Shown here piece after piece: positions 28,777 to 38,295 of a DNA stretch of 64,000 nucleotides. The stretch's first letter is position 1. Each line of letters starts with the position of its first letter. The notes beneath the pieces are model-generated. The model saw only the letters and a program-made list of their open reading frames with translations, was not told the DNA's origin and searched no databases. The position numbers and the translations under genes are program-made. The DNA comes from Phycisphaeraceae bacterium (GTDB lineage Bacteria > Planctomycetota > Phycisphaerae > Phycisphaerales > Phycisphaeraceae), in NCBI GenBank assembly GCA_029260655.1, contig JAJDCU010000001.1, positions 1 through 64,000 of the forward strand, in the 5' to 3' direction.

Positions 28777-29007
28777 TTACGCCGGGTCGTACCCCGAGCC
28801 GCCGAAGGGGTGGCACTTGGCGATGCGTTTGATACCCCGCCAGGCGCCTTTGATCGGGCCGTGCTTGTGGATCGCGTCGATCATGTACTGGCTGCACGAC
28901 GGCTGGTACCGGCATTGCCCGCCGAGGAACCTGCCCAGCGTCACCCGGTACAGCAGAACGAGGAAGACGAGCACCCGGCCAAGCGTGTTGTTAAACCAAC
29001 GGATCAT
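28777..29007 (-). CDS. yidD: membrane protein insertion efficiency factor YidD
   Basis: '[60 protein letters not shown]'. Confidence 0.96.
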   Translation of the reverse strand: MIRWFNNTLGRVLVFLVLLYRVTLGRFLGGQCRYQPSCSQYMIDAIHKHGPIKGAWRGIKRIAKCHPFGGSGYDPA

Positions 29008-29402
29008 GGCGTGGTCTGATCCTCGTGGTTGCTTCGTTTGGCGTTAAGTTGATGGATCTGCTGCACGGCGCTAAGCAGCATCTGCTGGTACTCCGCCAGG
29101 GCTGCCAGCTTGTGGGGCCTGACGACGACGACGATATCGTACCCGGTTGGCCAGTCGTGTTGGCTTAGCCGAAAAGCCTCGCGGAGCAGTCGCTTGACAC
29201 GGTTGCGGGCCACGGCGCCGCCTACCCGGCGGGGGACCGACAGCCCAAGTCGGCAGTAGCTTTGCCCGTTAGGCTTGCCGCACGCGGTGATCGGCCCGGC
29301 GTTCTTGCGCAGACGCGCCTCGAACACGTCGGCGAACTGTTGCCGGCCGTGCAGCCTCTGGCGGTGTCTAAACAGGAATCGGTGGGTCGTGTCGGCCATC
29401 AA
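29004..29402 (-). CDS. rnpA: ribonuclease P protein component
   Basis: '[26 protein letters not shown]...[31 protein letters not shown]'. 4-nt ATGA overlap with yidD. Confidence 0.93.
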   Translation of the reverse strand: MMADTTHRFLFRHRQRLHGRQQFADVFEARLRKNAGPITACGKPNGQSYCRLGLSVPRRVGGAVARNRVKRLLREAFRLSQHDWPTGYDIVVVVRPHKLAALAEYQQMLLSAVQQIHQLNAKRSNHEDQTTP

Positions 29403-29423
29403 AGGGGTGCCGCGCAGAAAGGG

Positions 29424-31280
29424 TCAAGCCTTCTCTTCAAGCAGACGTGCATTGTAGGTCGCCAGCAGGTCCTGACGGCGAAGTAGTCCCAGGATCTTAC
29501 TCGGGTCTTCGCTGTCCACCACAGGCAACTCTTCGTAGGATTCAAACGCGAACCGTCCGATCGCGCTGGACAGGTCCATCTGCAAGGTCAACGGCTTGAC
29601 CCCCGGCATCGCCAGGTCTTCGGCCACCGCCAAACTCCCCGCATCGGACTCGAACAGGAACTGGCGTATATCGTTTAGCCCGAACAGGCCGTAGTACTTT
29701 CCCTCGGTGTCGATCACCGGGAACGACGCCTGCCGTGTCGTCGGGATCAGGTGGGCCATGTCCGCCAGCGGCATGTTCAGCGGGACGCTGATGAAGTCCT
29801 TTGCCGCGTCGTGCAGCGCATCACGGATCGACAAACCTTGCAGCACGTCGACGATGAAGTCTCCGCGGTGGGCCGGGGATTCTAGCCGGTTGGTGACCTG
29901 CTCGCGATAAATCGTCCACCTTCGGCTTAGCAGGTAGGCCAGGGCACAGACCCACATCGACGGGAGCATGAGTGTGTAGCTGGCGGTCATCTCCGAGACC
30001 ATGATCAGCGTGCTGACGGGCGTGCTTGCGGCGGCGGCGAAGAAGCTGGCCATCCCCAGGATCGCGAAGACAGGGACCTGCTCCTGCGAGACCAGCGCCG
30101 GCGTCCACTGATGAAACAGCAGCCCGACGACCGCGCCCAGGGCCCCACCGATCACCATGCTCGGGCCGAACACCCCGCCGGACCCGCCGGACCCGATCGT
30201 CAGCGAGGTGGTCAGCAGCTTGCCCAGCCCGACCGCCAGCAGCAGCAGGATCGTCAGCCGCGACGGGTCGGTCAAAATGTCTTGCAGGAAGCCGTAACCG
30301 AACGACAGCACGCTTAGGCTGCGCAAGGCCGCGCCGTCGTCCTCCACGCTCCGGATCGTGTAATACAACAGCACCGCGAACACCCCGGTCGCCAGCGCGC
30401 CGATGGCCGGCTTGATGATGTTGGGGATGCGCCACCGGTTGAACAGCGAGGTCACGCCGTAGAAGCAGCGGATGTAGACCCACGCCATCGCCGCCATCGC
30501 CGCCGCCAGCACGGTCAGCGGCAAAAGCAGGCTCGGTTGTGTGAAGGCGGCCGTCTCCACCGCGAACAGCGGCTCGAAACCAAACGCCAGACAGAACACG
30601 CAGTAGGCGATCGTGGTCGAGATGAACGCGGGGATCAGTGCCTCGGCCTCGAAGTCGGGGTCGCGGTACAAGACCTCGACGGCAAAGATCGCCCCCGCCA
30701 GCGGCGCATGGAAGATCGCGCCGATCCCCGCACCCAGCCCCGCCGCCATCAGCACCCGCCGGTCAGAATCCGGCAGCTTGAGTTTCGTCGCCAGGAACGA
30801 TCCGAACCCTGCGCCGATCTGTGCGATGGGGCCCTCACGCCCGCCTGATCCGCCAAGTCCAAGGGTGATCGCAGAGGAGAGCATTTTCACGATCGGCACA
30901 CGTGCCCGGACGATCCCGCCCTTGTTGTGATAGGCGTCGATCGCCGCGTCCGTCCCGTGGCCCTCGGCCTCAGGCGCCAGCAGGTACACCAGCGCCCCGC
31001 TGATCAGCCCGCCCAGCGTCACCGCCGCGAGCAACAGCCAGGGCGTCAAAGGCCGGTCCCCCAGCCCGTGGCCGAACACCTCCTGGTATCCCACCTCGTT
31101 GGCCGGCCCGCCCTGGTCGTACCCGACAAACCACTCCAGCCCGACATGGGTGATCGCCATGCACAGCAGGTTGAACGCGATCGCTCCCAGCCCCGCCACC
31201 ACCCCGACGATCGGCGCTAGCATGAGGCTGCGGGTGGCTTTAGGAACCAGGTGCCTCAGTGTTTTTGAGAGTCTGCTCAT
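29424..31280 (-). CDS. ClC chloride channel/transporter with C-terminal CBS domains
   Basis: 'ITLGLGGSGGREGPIAQIGAGFGS', 'LTIGSGGSGGVFGPSMVIGGALGAVVG', two C-terminal CBS-type blocks. Confidence 0.93.
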   Translation of the reverse strand: MSRLSKTLRHLVPKATRSLMLAPIVGVVAGLGAIAFNLLCMAITHVGLEWFVGYDQGGPANEVGYQEVFGHGLGDRPLTPWLLLAAVTLGGLISGALVYLLAPEAEGHGTDAAIDAYHNKGGIVRARVPIVKMLSSAITLGLGGSGGREGPIAQIGAGFGSFLATKLKLPDSDRRVLMAAGLGAGIGAIFHAPLAGAIFAVEVLYRDPDFEAEALIPAFISTTIAYCVFCLAFGFEPLFAVETAAFTQPSLLLPLTVLAAAMAAMAWVYIRCFYGVTSLFNRWRIPNIIKPAIGALATGVFAVLLYYTIRSVEDDGAALRSLSVLSFGYGFLQDILTDPSRLTILLLLAVGLGKLLTTSLTIGSGGSGGVFGPSMVIGGALGAVVGLLFHQWTPALVSQEQVPVFAILGMASFFAAAASTPVSTLIMVSEMTASYTLMLPSMWVCALAYLLSRRWTIYREQVTNRLESPAHRGDFIVDVLQGLSIRDALHDAAKDFISVPLNMPLADMAHLIPTTRQASFPVIDTEGKYYGLFGLNDIRQFLFESDAGSLAVAEDLAMPGVKPLTLQMDLSSAIGRFAFESYEELPVVDSEDPSKILGLLRRQDLLATYNARLLEEKA

Positions 31281-31430
31281 GGCGAGCCACGCATCATATC
31301 AGGGAACGCTTGCCGCTGAGACTGCCCCCGTTCAGACCCGCGGGCGCGTGTTGTTATAGTATCATCTGCCCGGCGTGGGCACCCCACCGAGCCCGGGGCA
31401 CAGACCAGCCAACCAGGAAAGCAGTTCCAG

Positions 31431-32471
31431 ATGAAGCCACAGGAGGTTGCCAGGATCACTTGCCCCCTGAATGACAAGACCCTGTCCCTGGGCGCGATCC
31501 GCGGGGCCGCCGATCTGATCGCCAAGGTGATCCCCCCGACCCCGCAGTACGCCTGGCCGCTGCTGTGTGAGCGGGCAGGAACTGAGGTCTGGGTCAAGCA
31601 CGAAAACCATACCCCCACCGGCGCGTTCAAGGTCCGCGGCGGGCTGGTACTGCTGGATCAACTCAAACGCGAGCACCCCGAACTTTCTCATGCCAATCCC
31701 CCGGGGGCTGGCGGCGGCGTCATCACCGCGACCAAAGGCAACCACGGCCAGTCCATCGGCTTCGCCGTCAAACGCCTGGGTGTCAAGGCCGTCATTGTCG
31801 TGCCCCACGGCAACAGCGTCGAGAAAAACCACGCCATGCGCGCCCTGGGCGTCGAACTGATCGAGCACGGCGACGACTTCCAGGCCGCACGCGAACACGC
31901 CCAAACACTTGCGCAACAGCGCGGATTGCTCCCCATCCCCCCGTTCCACGAATCGCTGATACGCGGCGTCGCCACCTATTGGCTGGAGTTCCTCAGCACC
32001 GCACCGCCGCTCGACGCCGTTTACGTCCCCATCGGGATGGGATCGGGTATCTGCGCGATGGCCGCCGCCCGGAAAGCCCTGAACCTGAGAACAAAAATCA
32101 TCGGCGTCGTCTCCGACCACGCCCCGACCTACGCGCTGTCCTTCGAGCAAGGCAAGCCCGTCCCACACCCCGTCAGCACGAAACTCGCCGACGGCCTGGC
32201 CTGCCGACAGCCCGACGAGCAGGCGTTAAAGATCATCTGCGAACACGCCGAGCGCATCGTCCGTGTGACGGATGATGAGGTCGCCGCCGCTATGCGCTGC
32301 TACTTCACCGACACCCACAACGTCGCCGAAGGCGCAGGCGCCGCGAGTCTGGCAGCGCTACTCAAGGAGAAAGATCAGTTGGCCGGCAAGCGAGTCGGGG
32401 TTGTCTTGACCGGCGGGAACGTGGATGCGCAGGTGTTCGGCAAAGTCCTGACGGAACGTCATCCGCGATAG
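31431..32471 (+). CDS. PLP-dependent threonine/serine dehydratase
   Basis: 'VWVKHENHTPTGAFKVRGGLVLL', 'ATKGNHGQSIGFAVKRLGVKAVIVVP', 'VYVPIGMGSGICAMAAA', 'EGAGAASLAALL'. Confidence 0.92.
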   Translation: MKPQEVARITCPLNDKTLSLGAIRGAADLIAKVIPPTPQYAWPLLCERAGTEVWVKHENHTPTGAFKVRGGLVLLDQLKREHPELSHANPPGAGGGVITATKGNHGQSIGFAVKRLGVKAVIVVPHGNSVEKNHAMRALGVELIEHGDDFQAAREHAQTLAQQRGLLPIPPFHESLIRGVATYWLEFLSTAPPLDAVYVPIGMGSGICAMAAARKALNLRTKIIGVVSDHAPTYALSFEQGKPVPHPVSTKLADGLACRQPDEQALKIICEHAERIVRVTDDEVAAAMRCYFTDTHNVAEGAGAASLAALLKEKDQLAGKRVGVVLTGGNVDAQVFGKVLTERHPR

Positions 32472-32552
32472 GATCCAAACGCCTCTTGCTCCAACTGCTT
32501 TTTCGCACATCGTCGAGTGCAGGACTGGCCATTCTTCGTGCCGCTCGAAGGT

Positions 32553-32951
32553 TCAAACTGCTGAACCTTGCCGACGCGCCCGGCGCATCAAGCTCATTGC
32601 GCCGATCGTGAAGACCACCAGCGTCCCCGGCTCGGGGACCGCGGCGGACACATCACCCACCGGCGGCATAAACGTGTTCCAATCAGTCAGTACGACATTC
32701 AGGTCCACGATGCCGACGAACCCGTCCGGGCCACCGAACGGGAGAAGGGGGTTGTCGCCGCCGGCGACGTCGGCCCGGGGGTCGCCCGGGGGCACGGTAT
32801 TGTTCCATTCACCCAGGACGATGTTCAGGTCCTCGATGCCGACCCAATTGTCGTTGTTGAGGTCGCCGGGGATCGGATCGCCCGACGATTCCATCGCGGT
32901 GAGTCCCAGGACCATACAGAGCACGGGTACGGTGAGCCTGATCTTGTTCAT
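32553..32951 (-). CDS. short secreted protein: signal peptide, two dockerin-like repeats, PEP-CTERM tail
   Basis: 'GDLNNDNWVGIEDLNIVLGEWN', 'GPDGFVGIVDLNVVLTDWN', 'VPEPGTLVVFTIGAMSLMRRAR'. Start at MNKIRLT behind GGAGGG. Confidence 0.88.
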   Translation of the reverse strand: MNKIRLTVPVLCMVLGLTAMESSGDPIPGDLNNDNWVGIEDLNIVLGEWNNTVPPGDPRADVAGGDNPLLPFGGPDGFVGIVDLNVVLTDWNTFMPPVGDVSAAVPEPGTLVVFTIGAMSLMRRARRQGSAV

Positions 32952-33343
32952 GGCAACCCTCCTCGTGAGATCCTGTCCCACGGCAGTTACGGCGCGGGGG
33001 CTTGAGAAATGACCTTTCCCGCGATGAATCCGATGGCCTTACTCGGCGACATGACCGGAGGGCCCAGCCGAATCATAACCCTGGACCCGCAACATTAGCA
33101 AGCATAATTATCATGTGGGACAAAGATTCTTTTGGTGCCGTGCGAGTAAACCGAATGCCTTGCCTATCGGTAAGGAACCTGCGTGACGAGGACGCTCGGA
33201 GGGGTTTATGGCAGACAGTCTGCAAAGTATTATGGATAAGCCAGATAGGGCGGGGTTCGGCTGGCGCAGGGGAGGAGGGGCGGATATGACCGGACAGCGT
33301 GATACGGTGTCAGGCTTCAGTCTTCCTTGTGCTGCACAGGATT

Positions 33344-34495
33344 TCAGGCTACTGAACCTTGCCGGCGCATCAAGCTTATCGCGCCGATCGTCAGCACCAC
33401 CAGCGTCCCCGGCTCGGGGACCGTGACCGACGCCTCACCGGGCGGCGGTGTGCCGGCGTTCCAGTTGCCAAGCACAACGTTTAAGTCTTCGATCCCGACG
33501 AAGTTGTCGCCGGTCGGGTCGGCCGCGGGGTCGGTCGGGGGGCTGGCGTTCCAGTCACCCAGGACGAGGTTGAGGTCCTCGATACCCACAAACCCGTCGC
33601 CGTTGAGGTCGCCCACGATCGAGGCTGTGGGTAGCTGCGTGGTGACCACCGCCGAAAAATCGGCCAGTGAGGTGGTGGTGACCAGGGCATCGGGGTCGCC
33701 GGGGATAACGATCGCGGCCAGCTCGGCGGTGTTCGTGAAGTCCACGGTCACGTCGTCGATGGTCCCGCCGCCGTAGTATTCAAAGTAGGGGTTGGACGTC
33801 TCGTATAGATACCCGTTGTCGGTGGAGGCAGAGGTCCAAAGTGAGGCCTGGATTCCAAACTCGGAGCCGTAGATAAAATTAAAAGGGATCGTGACTGTCG
33901 GGCTGCCTTGTGTCCCCTGGATATCGATGATCGTCCCGGGTTCGAGGTCTATAGAGGAACTTAGCAGGGCGGTTTCGCCGCCGTACTTTGTCGGGTTCAG
34001 AGCGACGTAGAGTGCTACGGATGAAAACGCGTTACTGGCGACGGGGGCTCCGAAGGTGTCCAGCACGGTGGCGAAGCCGCTGAGGTTAAAGCTCAACTGC
34101 ATCGTGCCGAGCGTGCCGTTGGGTACGGACACGCTTGTCACCGTCCAGTGGTCATTGAAGGCTGACGTGCTGTTTCCAACGAGCGCGGCGGGCCCCTGGA
34201 GCCGGACCTTGGATTTGAGTATCCCGAAGTCGGCGGTCCCTTCCCCGTCAAGAGACCCGGGGCTGCTATACATGGCATTGGTATTGGCGTGATGGATGGC
34301 GGTCATCGGCGCGTCGAGTTCGGCTTCAGAGAAGAATGGAAAATCCCCTCCCAGTTGCCCGGTCGTCTTGATCTTTGTGAAGGTGTCGGTTGCCGAATCA
34401 AGTAGCGACGGGCTGATCGGTACGGCCAACGATTCAATCGCGGTTAGCCCAATGACCAAGCATAGCACGGGTACGGTGAGCCTGATCTTGTTCAT
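33344..34495 (-). CDS. secreted protein: unknown N-terminal domain, dockerin-like repeats, PEP-CTERM tail
   Basis: Near-identical signal peptide (MNKIRLTVPVLCLVIGLTAIES), 'GDLNGDGFVGIEDLNLVLGDWN...GDNFVGIEDLNVVLGNWN', 'VPEPGTLVVLTIGAISLMRR'. Confidence 0.88.
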   Translation of the reverse strand: MNKIRLTVPVLCLVIGLTAIESLAVPISPSLLDSATDTFTKIKTTGQLGGDFPFFSEAELDAPMTAIHHANTNAMYSSPGSLDGEGTADFGILKSKVRLQGPAALVGNSTSAFNDHWTVTSVSVPNGTLGTMQLSFNLSGFATVLDTFGAPVASNAFSSVALYVALNPTKYGGETALLSSSIDLEPGTIIDIQGTQGSPTVTIPFNFIYGSEFGIQASLWTSASTDNGYLYETSNPYFEYYGGGTIDDVTVDFTNTAELAAIVIPGDPDALVTTTSLADFSAVVTTQLPTASIVGDLNGDGFVGIEDLNLVLGDWNASPPTDPAADPTGDNFVGIEDLNVVLGNWNAGTPPPGEASVTVPEPGTLVVLTIGAISLMRRQGSVA

Positions 34496-34854
34496 GGCAA
34501 CCCTCCTCGTGAGATCCTGTCCCACGGCAGTTACGGTCGCGGGGCTTGAGGATTGACCTTACCCACGATGATTCTGTTGGCCTTGTCCGGCGACATAACC
34601 AGATAATATAGTCTGATGATAACACCAAGTCCGCAACATCAGCAAGCATAATTATCAAGTGGAACATCCATTTTCAGGAGCTGCGCGCAAACCGCACGCT
34701 TCGCCCAGAGATAAAGAGCCCGCGTGAAGGGGGCACGCCCGGTGAGGCAAGGGCTGGGAAGTCTGCAAAGTATTACAGATAAACCAGATAGAACGGGACT
34801 CGGCCGGCGCGAGCGAGGAGGGGCGGACATGACCGGCAGGGATTGGATGTTTTT

Positions 34855-36168
34855 TTACTGCGCAGATCCGAAGAGGGTCAGGCGGATCAGTTCGGGGATA
34901 TCGGTGTTGCTCATGCTGCCTTTGACGCGCTGGGCGTTGAGTCCCTGGGCGCGGACGAGGACCCCGCCGGAGACGTCGTCGGTGGCGGCCCAGACGACCT
35001 TGAAGGGTAGGCGTCGGCCGTTGCGGTCGGGCATGGCCAGGAAGGGGGCGCTGCCGGTGCCTTGTGCGCCGTCCATCTGCGAGCCGGAACGGTCGCGCTC
35101 GGGGAGAATGTCGTCGTATGTGCCGTCTTCATTGAGGCCGACGCGCATCAGGCGCAGGCCGCCGGCGTCGGAGTCGGCGGCGGTGATCAGCAGGGTGTCC
35201 GGATGGTCGTCGATGAACGCTTGCACCAAGCCAAACGTCTCGTCGGTCCGGCGCAGCGCCTCGAACACGCCCGAGGCGTTGTTGTGGTTGCCGAAGTTGT
35301 CCGGGCCCTCCTCCTCGACGACCAGCAGGAATTGTTTGCCGCCGTGGTTGAGCAACTTGATAGCCGCACCGGTCATCTCGGCGAGGGTTGGCGCGTCGGG
35401 GTCGTACATCGGCAGATTTTGTTCGGCGAGCTTTTCTTCTTCCACGGCGTTGAAGGTGGCGTCGTGAGCGAAAAGGCCCAGAACTTTGTCTGTGTCGTCG
35501 GGCAGGGCGAGCAGTTCCTCGCGGGTGAAGATCACGGTGTAGCCAAGGGCTTTGGCTTCCTCGACGAGGTTGCGTTGGTCCTTGCGTTCGCCCAGGCCGT
35601 GGACGCCTTGCACGCCTTCGGGCAGGAAGTGTCTCTCGCCGCCGCCGAGGATGACGTGAGCGTTGGATTCGAGCATGCCGACGACGATCTGGTCGTGGTA
35701 TCTGCGGTGGGGCGCATCGGTGAGGAAGATGGCCGACCCGGGCTCGACCGCGGTGCCGGACTGCACGACCCCGACGCGCAGGCCGGCGTCCAGCGCTTCG
35801 ATGGCGACGGATCGGTATCGGCCGTTTTCGTCGAGGATGCGGGGCGCGTTATCGACGCCGTCCATGCGTCCAAAGGCGTGATACCGGGCCCTGACACCGG
35901 TGGCGTGCGCGGTGGCCCCGCCATTGCTGCTGGCGGTCAGGGAGTTGGCCATGTGCCCGCGGTACACCGCGATATTCGGGATCTTGTCCCAGTTCAGGTC
36001 GGCGTCAGGCCCGACGAGCAGCACTCTTGCCGCCGCCCAGGTCGAGCTCGATGCGCCGTCGGGGTGGATGAAGACCACGCTGCCGGTGTCTTGTGCGTGG
36101 GCTGGATAACCCGGCAGGATCAGGGCAAGCGACACAAGCAACAAACGGAGGGCGTTGGCGGTAGGCAT
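34855..36168 (-). CDS. alkaline phosphatase, secreted
   Basis: Signal peptide; 'VVFIHPDGASSSTWAAARVL', 'MANSLTASSNGGATAHATGVRARYHAFG', 'LLITAADSDAGGLR', 'VWAATDDVSGGVLVRAQG'. Confidence 0.9.
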   Translation of the reverse strand: MPTANALRLLLVSLALILPGYPAHAQDTGSVVFIHPDGASSSTWAAARVLLVGPDADLNWDKIPNIAVYRGHMANSLTASSNGGATAHATGVRARYHAFGRMDGVDNAPRILDENGRYRSVAIEALDAGLRVGVVQSGTAVEPGSAIFLTDAPHRRYHDQIVVGMLESNAHVILGGGERHFLPEGVQGVHGLGERKDQRNLVEEAKALGYTVIFTREELLALPDDTDKVLGLFAHDATFNAVEEEKLAEQNLPMYDPDAPTLAEMTGAAIKLLNHGGKQFLLVVEEEGPDNFGNHNNASGVFEALRRTDETFGLVQAFIDDHPDTLLITAADSDAGGLRLMRVGLNEDGTYDDILPERDRSGSQMDGAQGTGSAPFLAMPDRNGRRLPFKVVWAATDDVSGGVLVRAQGLNAQRVKGSMSNTDIPELIRLTLFGSAQ

Positions 36169-36235
36169 GGGCTGGGTCCAGGGATAAGTTTGACTGTCTG
36201 GTGATCGTATCAACACGGCGGGGCTGGGAGCCGGG

Positions 36236-37108
36236 TTACGCCGTGACGGTGGTTGTGTGCCGGACGTGCTCAAGGGACTGGCCCAGGCCGACCCCCAGGG
36301 CGCAGCCGGCGACGCCTGCCGAGGCGTAGTGGATCGGCAGCGCGAGCGCGAGATTCAACAGGTCCTGGCTGTAAAAGTCAGCGAGCAGGGCGTCGGAGCT
36401 GTGGTAGCTACCCAGCACCCAGAGGTACGCCGCCAGCCCCACGAGCATCGGGCTCAGCAGGATCACGATGGGGTTGCGCTGGGGCACGGTCATCTTCCCG
36501 ATCATCGCGGCGACCATGAAGCCCAGGATCAGCGAGCCGTTGACCTGCCCGCCGTCGGTCGCCTGGATGAGGATGTTGACGAGGAACCCGCCGATGCCAG
36601 CGGTAATCAGCCCCGCCAACAGCGAGCGATGGCCGGGGAAGGTCAGGTAGGTCCGCAGGCCCAGGTGCTTGTTCGACGCACACTTGCCGAGTTTTGGCCT
36701 GACCCTGGTCCGCAGCCGGTCGATCGAGATCAACAATACGGCCAGCAGCGCCAGCCAGATGACCGATTCGATCGCCAGCAGTTTGTAGCTGCCTGGCTGG
36801 TCGGCCCGGCGAAGGAATCCGTCGATCGACCCGCCCATCGCGGCGAGCACAAGCAGTGAGCTGGCGAGGGTGAACGCACCGGCCAAGGGGTTGCCCGCCG
36901 AGGCGGCGACCAGCGCGCCAATGATCGCCGCCAGCCCCGCAGCCACCAAGACCGCCACCGCCGCCACGGGCCCGACCCGGGCGTCCATCAGGCTGATCCC
37001 ACCCGACCCGTTGGCCGCAGTCAGCGCCGCTAGCGCACTAAGCCAACTGAGCCCGCCGATGACAACGGCGATCGCGATGAGCAGACGGTGTGTCAAACGT
37101 GGCAGCAT
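36236..37108 (-). CDS. polytopic membrane protein, unknown function
   Basis: Multiple hydrophobic segments; intact ORF. Start placed at MLPRLTHRL. Confidence 0.75.
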   Translation of the reverse strand: MLPRLTHRLLIAIAVVIGGLSWLSALAALTAANGSGGISLMDARVGPVAAVAVLVAAGLAAIIGALVAASAGNPLAGAFTLASSLLVLAAMGGSIDGFLRRADQPGSYKLLAIESVIWLALLAVLLISIDRLRTRVRPKLGKCASNKHLGLRTYLTFPGHRSLLAGLITAGIGGFLVNILIQATDGGQVNGSLILGFMVAAMIGKMTVPQRNPIVILLSPMLVGLAAYLWVLGSYHSSDALLADFYSQDLLNLALALPIHYASAGVAGCALGVGLGQSLEHVRHTTTVTA

Positions 37109-37165
37109 AGGCCGGGATTCTAACGCAGTTGACCGGGCGCTGCCCAAAGCCAGGGCGTCCGGTTG

Positions 37166-38230
37166 TCAGGCCTGTTCTGGTGCTTCGCGTTTGCGGTAGG
37201 TCAGCCGCATGACCACCAGTCCCAACTCGAACAGGCCCCACAGCGGGACCGCCAGCGCGAACATGCTGATCGGGTCGGCCGGGGTCATCAAGGCGCCCAG
37301 CAGGAAGCAGACGAAGATGCAGTACCGCCGGTACTTGCTGACGGTCTTGGGTTCGACCAGCCTGGACCAGCCCAGGATCATCATGATCACCGGGAGCTGA
37401 AACGAGATCACCACGCCGAGCATGAGCATGGTGACGAAACCGATGTACTGGCCGATCTCGATCATCGGCGCGAGCATGGAGGTTCCGACCAGGGGGACGT
37501 AGTTGAGGACCTTGCCGCCAAGGAATAGGCGCAGCTGGCCCTCCGGCTGCTTGATCCACACCTGGCCTTCAATGGGGTTGGCCGGGTCTTGTGTGAGGAT
37601 CGGGAACTGTGTGGGCTCGGCGTCGGGCTCGGCGGTAGGCTCGGTGTCATCGGGCTCGTCTGCCTGATCTATCTGGGCGTAGGCGCTAAGCACCCAGTAC
37701 ATCACCCCAGACTGAGGCGGACCCCCGGCGTCCGGCGGGGGGAAACCGGTGGTGAAAAAAATCAAAAACGCCAGCGTGATCGGTAGCAGGACGTAGTACA
37801 TGAACACGACGCCCAGCGCCGACATCACCGCGCTGAACGGCGCGACCAGCTTCGCTGCGCGGCGCTCGTGCTCGTAGAGCCCCGACGCGACGAACTTCCA
37901 TATCTGATAGCAGATCCACGGCGAGGACAGGACCAGCCCGGTGATCAGGCCGACCTTCATGTAAACACTGAAACCCGTGGTGACCGCGAGGTTGTACGTC
38001 TGCGGCGGCAGCCCGAAATACTGAAGCACCTGCGCCAGCGGCCGGACCAGCCACCCGACGATGTGCCGGCCGTACACCAGCCCCAGCACACTCATCAGCA
38101 AGGGCCCGGCCAGCGCCAGGATCAGACGCCGACGCAGGTCCTCAATATGTTCTCCAAAGCTCATCCGCATATCGTTAAGACGTGAGTCTTTGAGTCGGCG
38201 CTTTTCAAAATCAACCTGATCCAACGGCAT
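37166..38230 (-). CDS. tatC: twin-arginine translocase subunit TatC with extended periplasmic loop
   Basis: 'MSFGEHIEDLRRRLILAL', 'FSVYMKVGLITGLVLSSPWICYQIWKFVASGLYEHERR', 'GVVISFQLPVIMMILGWSRLV'. ~60-aa acidic insert between TM3 and TM4. Confidence 0.95.
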   Translation of the reverse strand: MPLDQVDFEKRRLKDSRLNDMRMSFGEHIEDLRRRLILALAGPLLMSVLGLVYGRHIVGWLVRPLAQVLQYFGLPPQTYNLAVTTGFSVYMKVGLITGLVLSSPWICYQIWKFVASGLYEHERRAAKLVAPFSAVMSALGVVFMYYVLLPITLAFLIFFTTGFPPPDAGGPPQSGVMYWVLSAYAQIDQADEPDDTEPTAEPDAEPTQFPILTQDPANPIEGQVWIKQPEGQLRLFLGGKVLNYVPLVGTSMLAPMIEIGQYIGFVTMLMLGVVISFQLPVIMMILGWSRLVEPKTVSKYRRYCIFVCFLLGALMTPADPISMFALAVPLWGLFELGLVVMRLTYRKREAPEQA

Positions 38231-38295
38231 GGGCAGATTCTACGGCGTTTTACGTTTCGGTGTCGCGCGCCACCGGCCGATGTGGGTTTCCACGC

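Noticed and set aside
32981-33110. Possible sigma-54 (-24/-12) promoter upstream of the PEP-CTERM genes
   Set aside because: The conserved 'tatgcttgctnatgttgcgg' block has a GC-like -12 but lacks a GG at the required 10-bp spacing.
35062-36204. 380-aa plus-strand ORF opposite the alkaline phosphatase
   Set aside because: Antisense shadow of a gene with clear active-site motifs.
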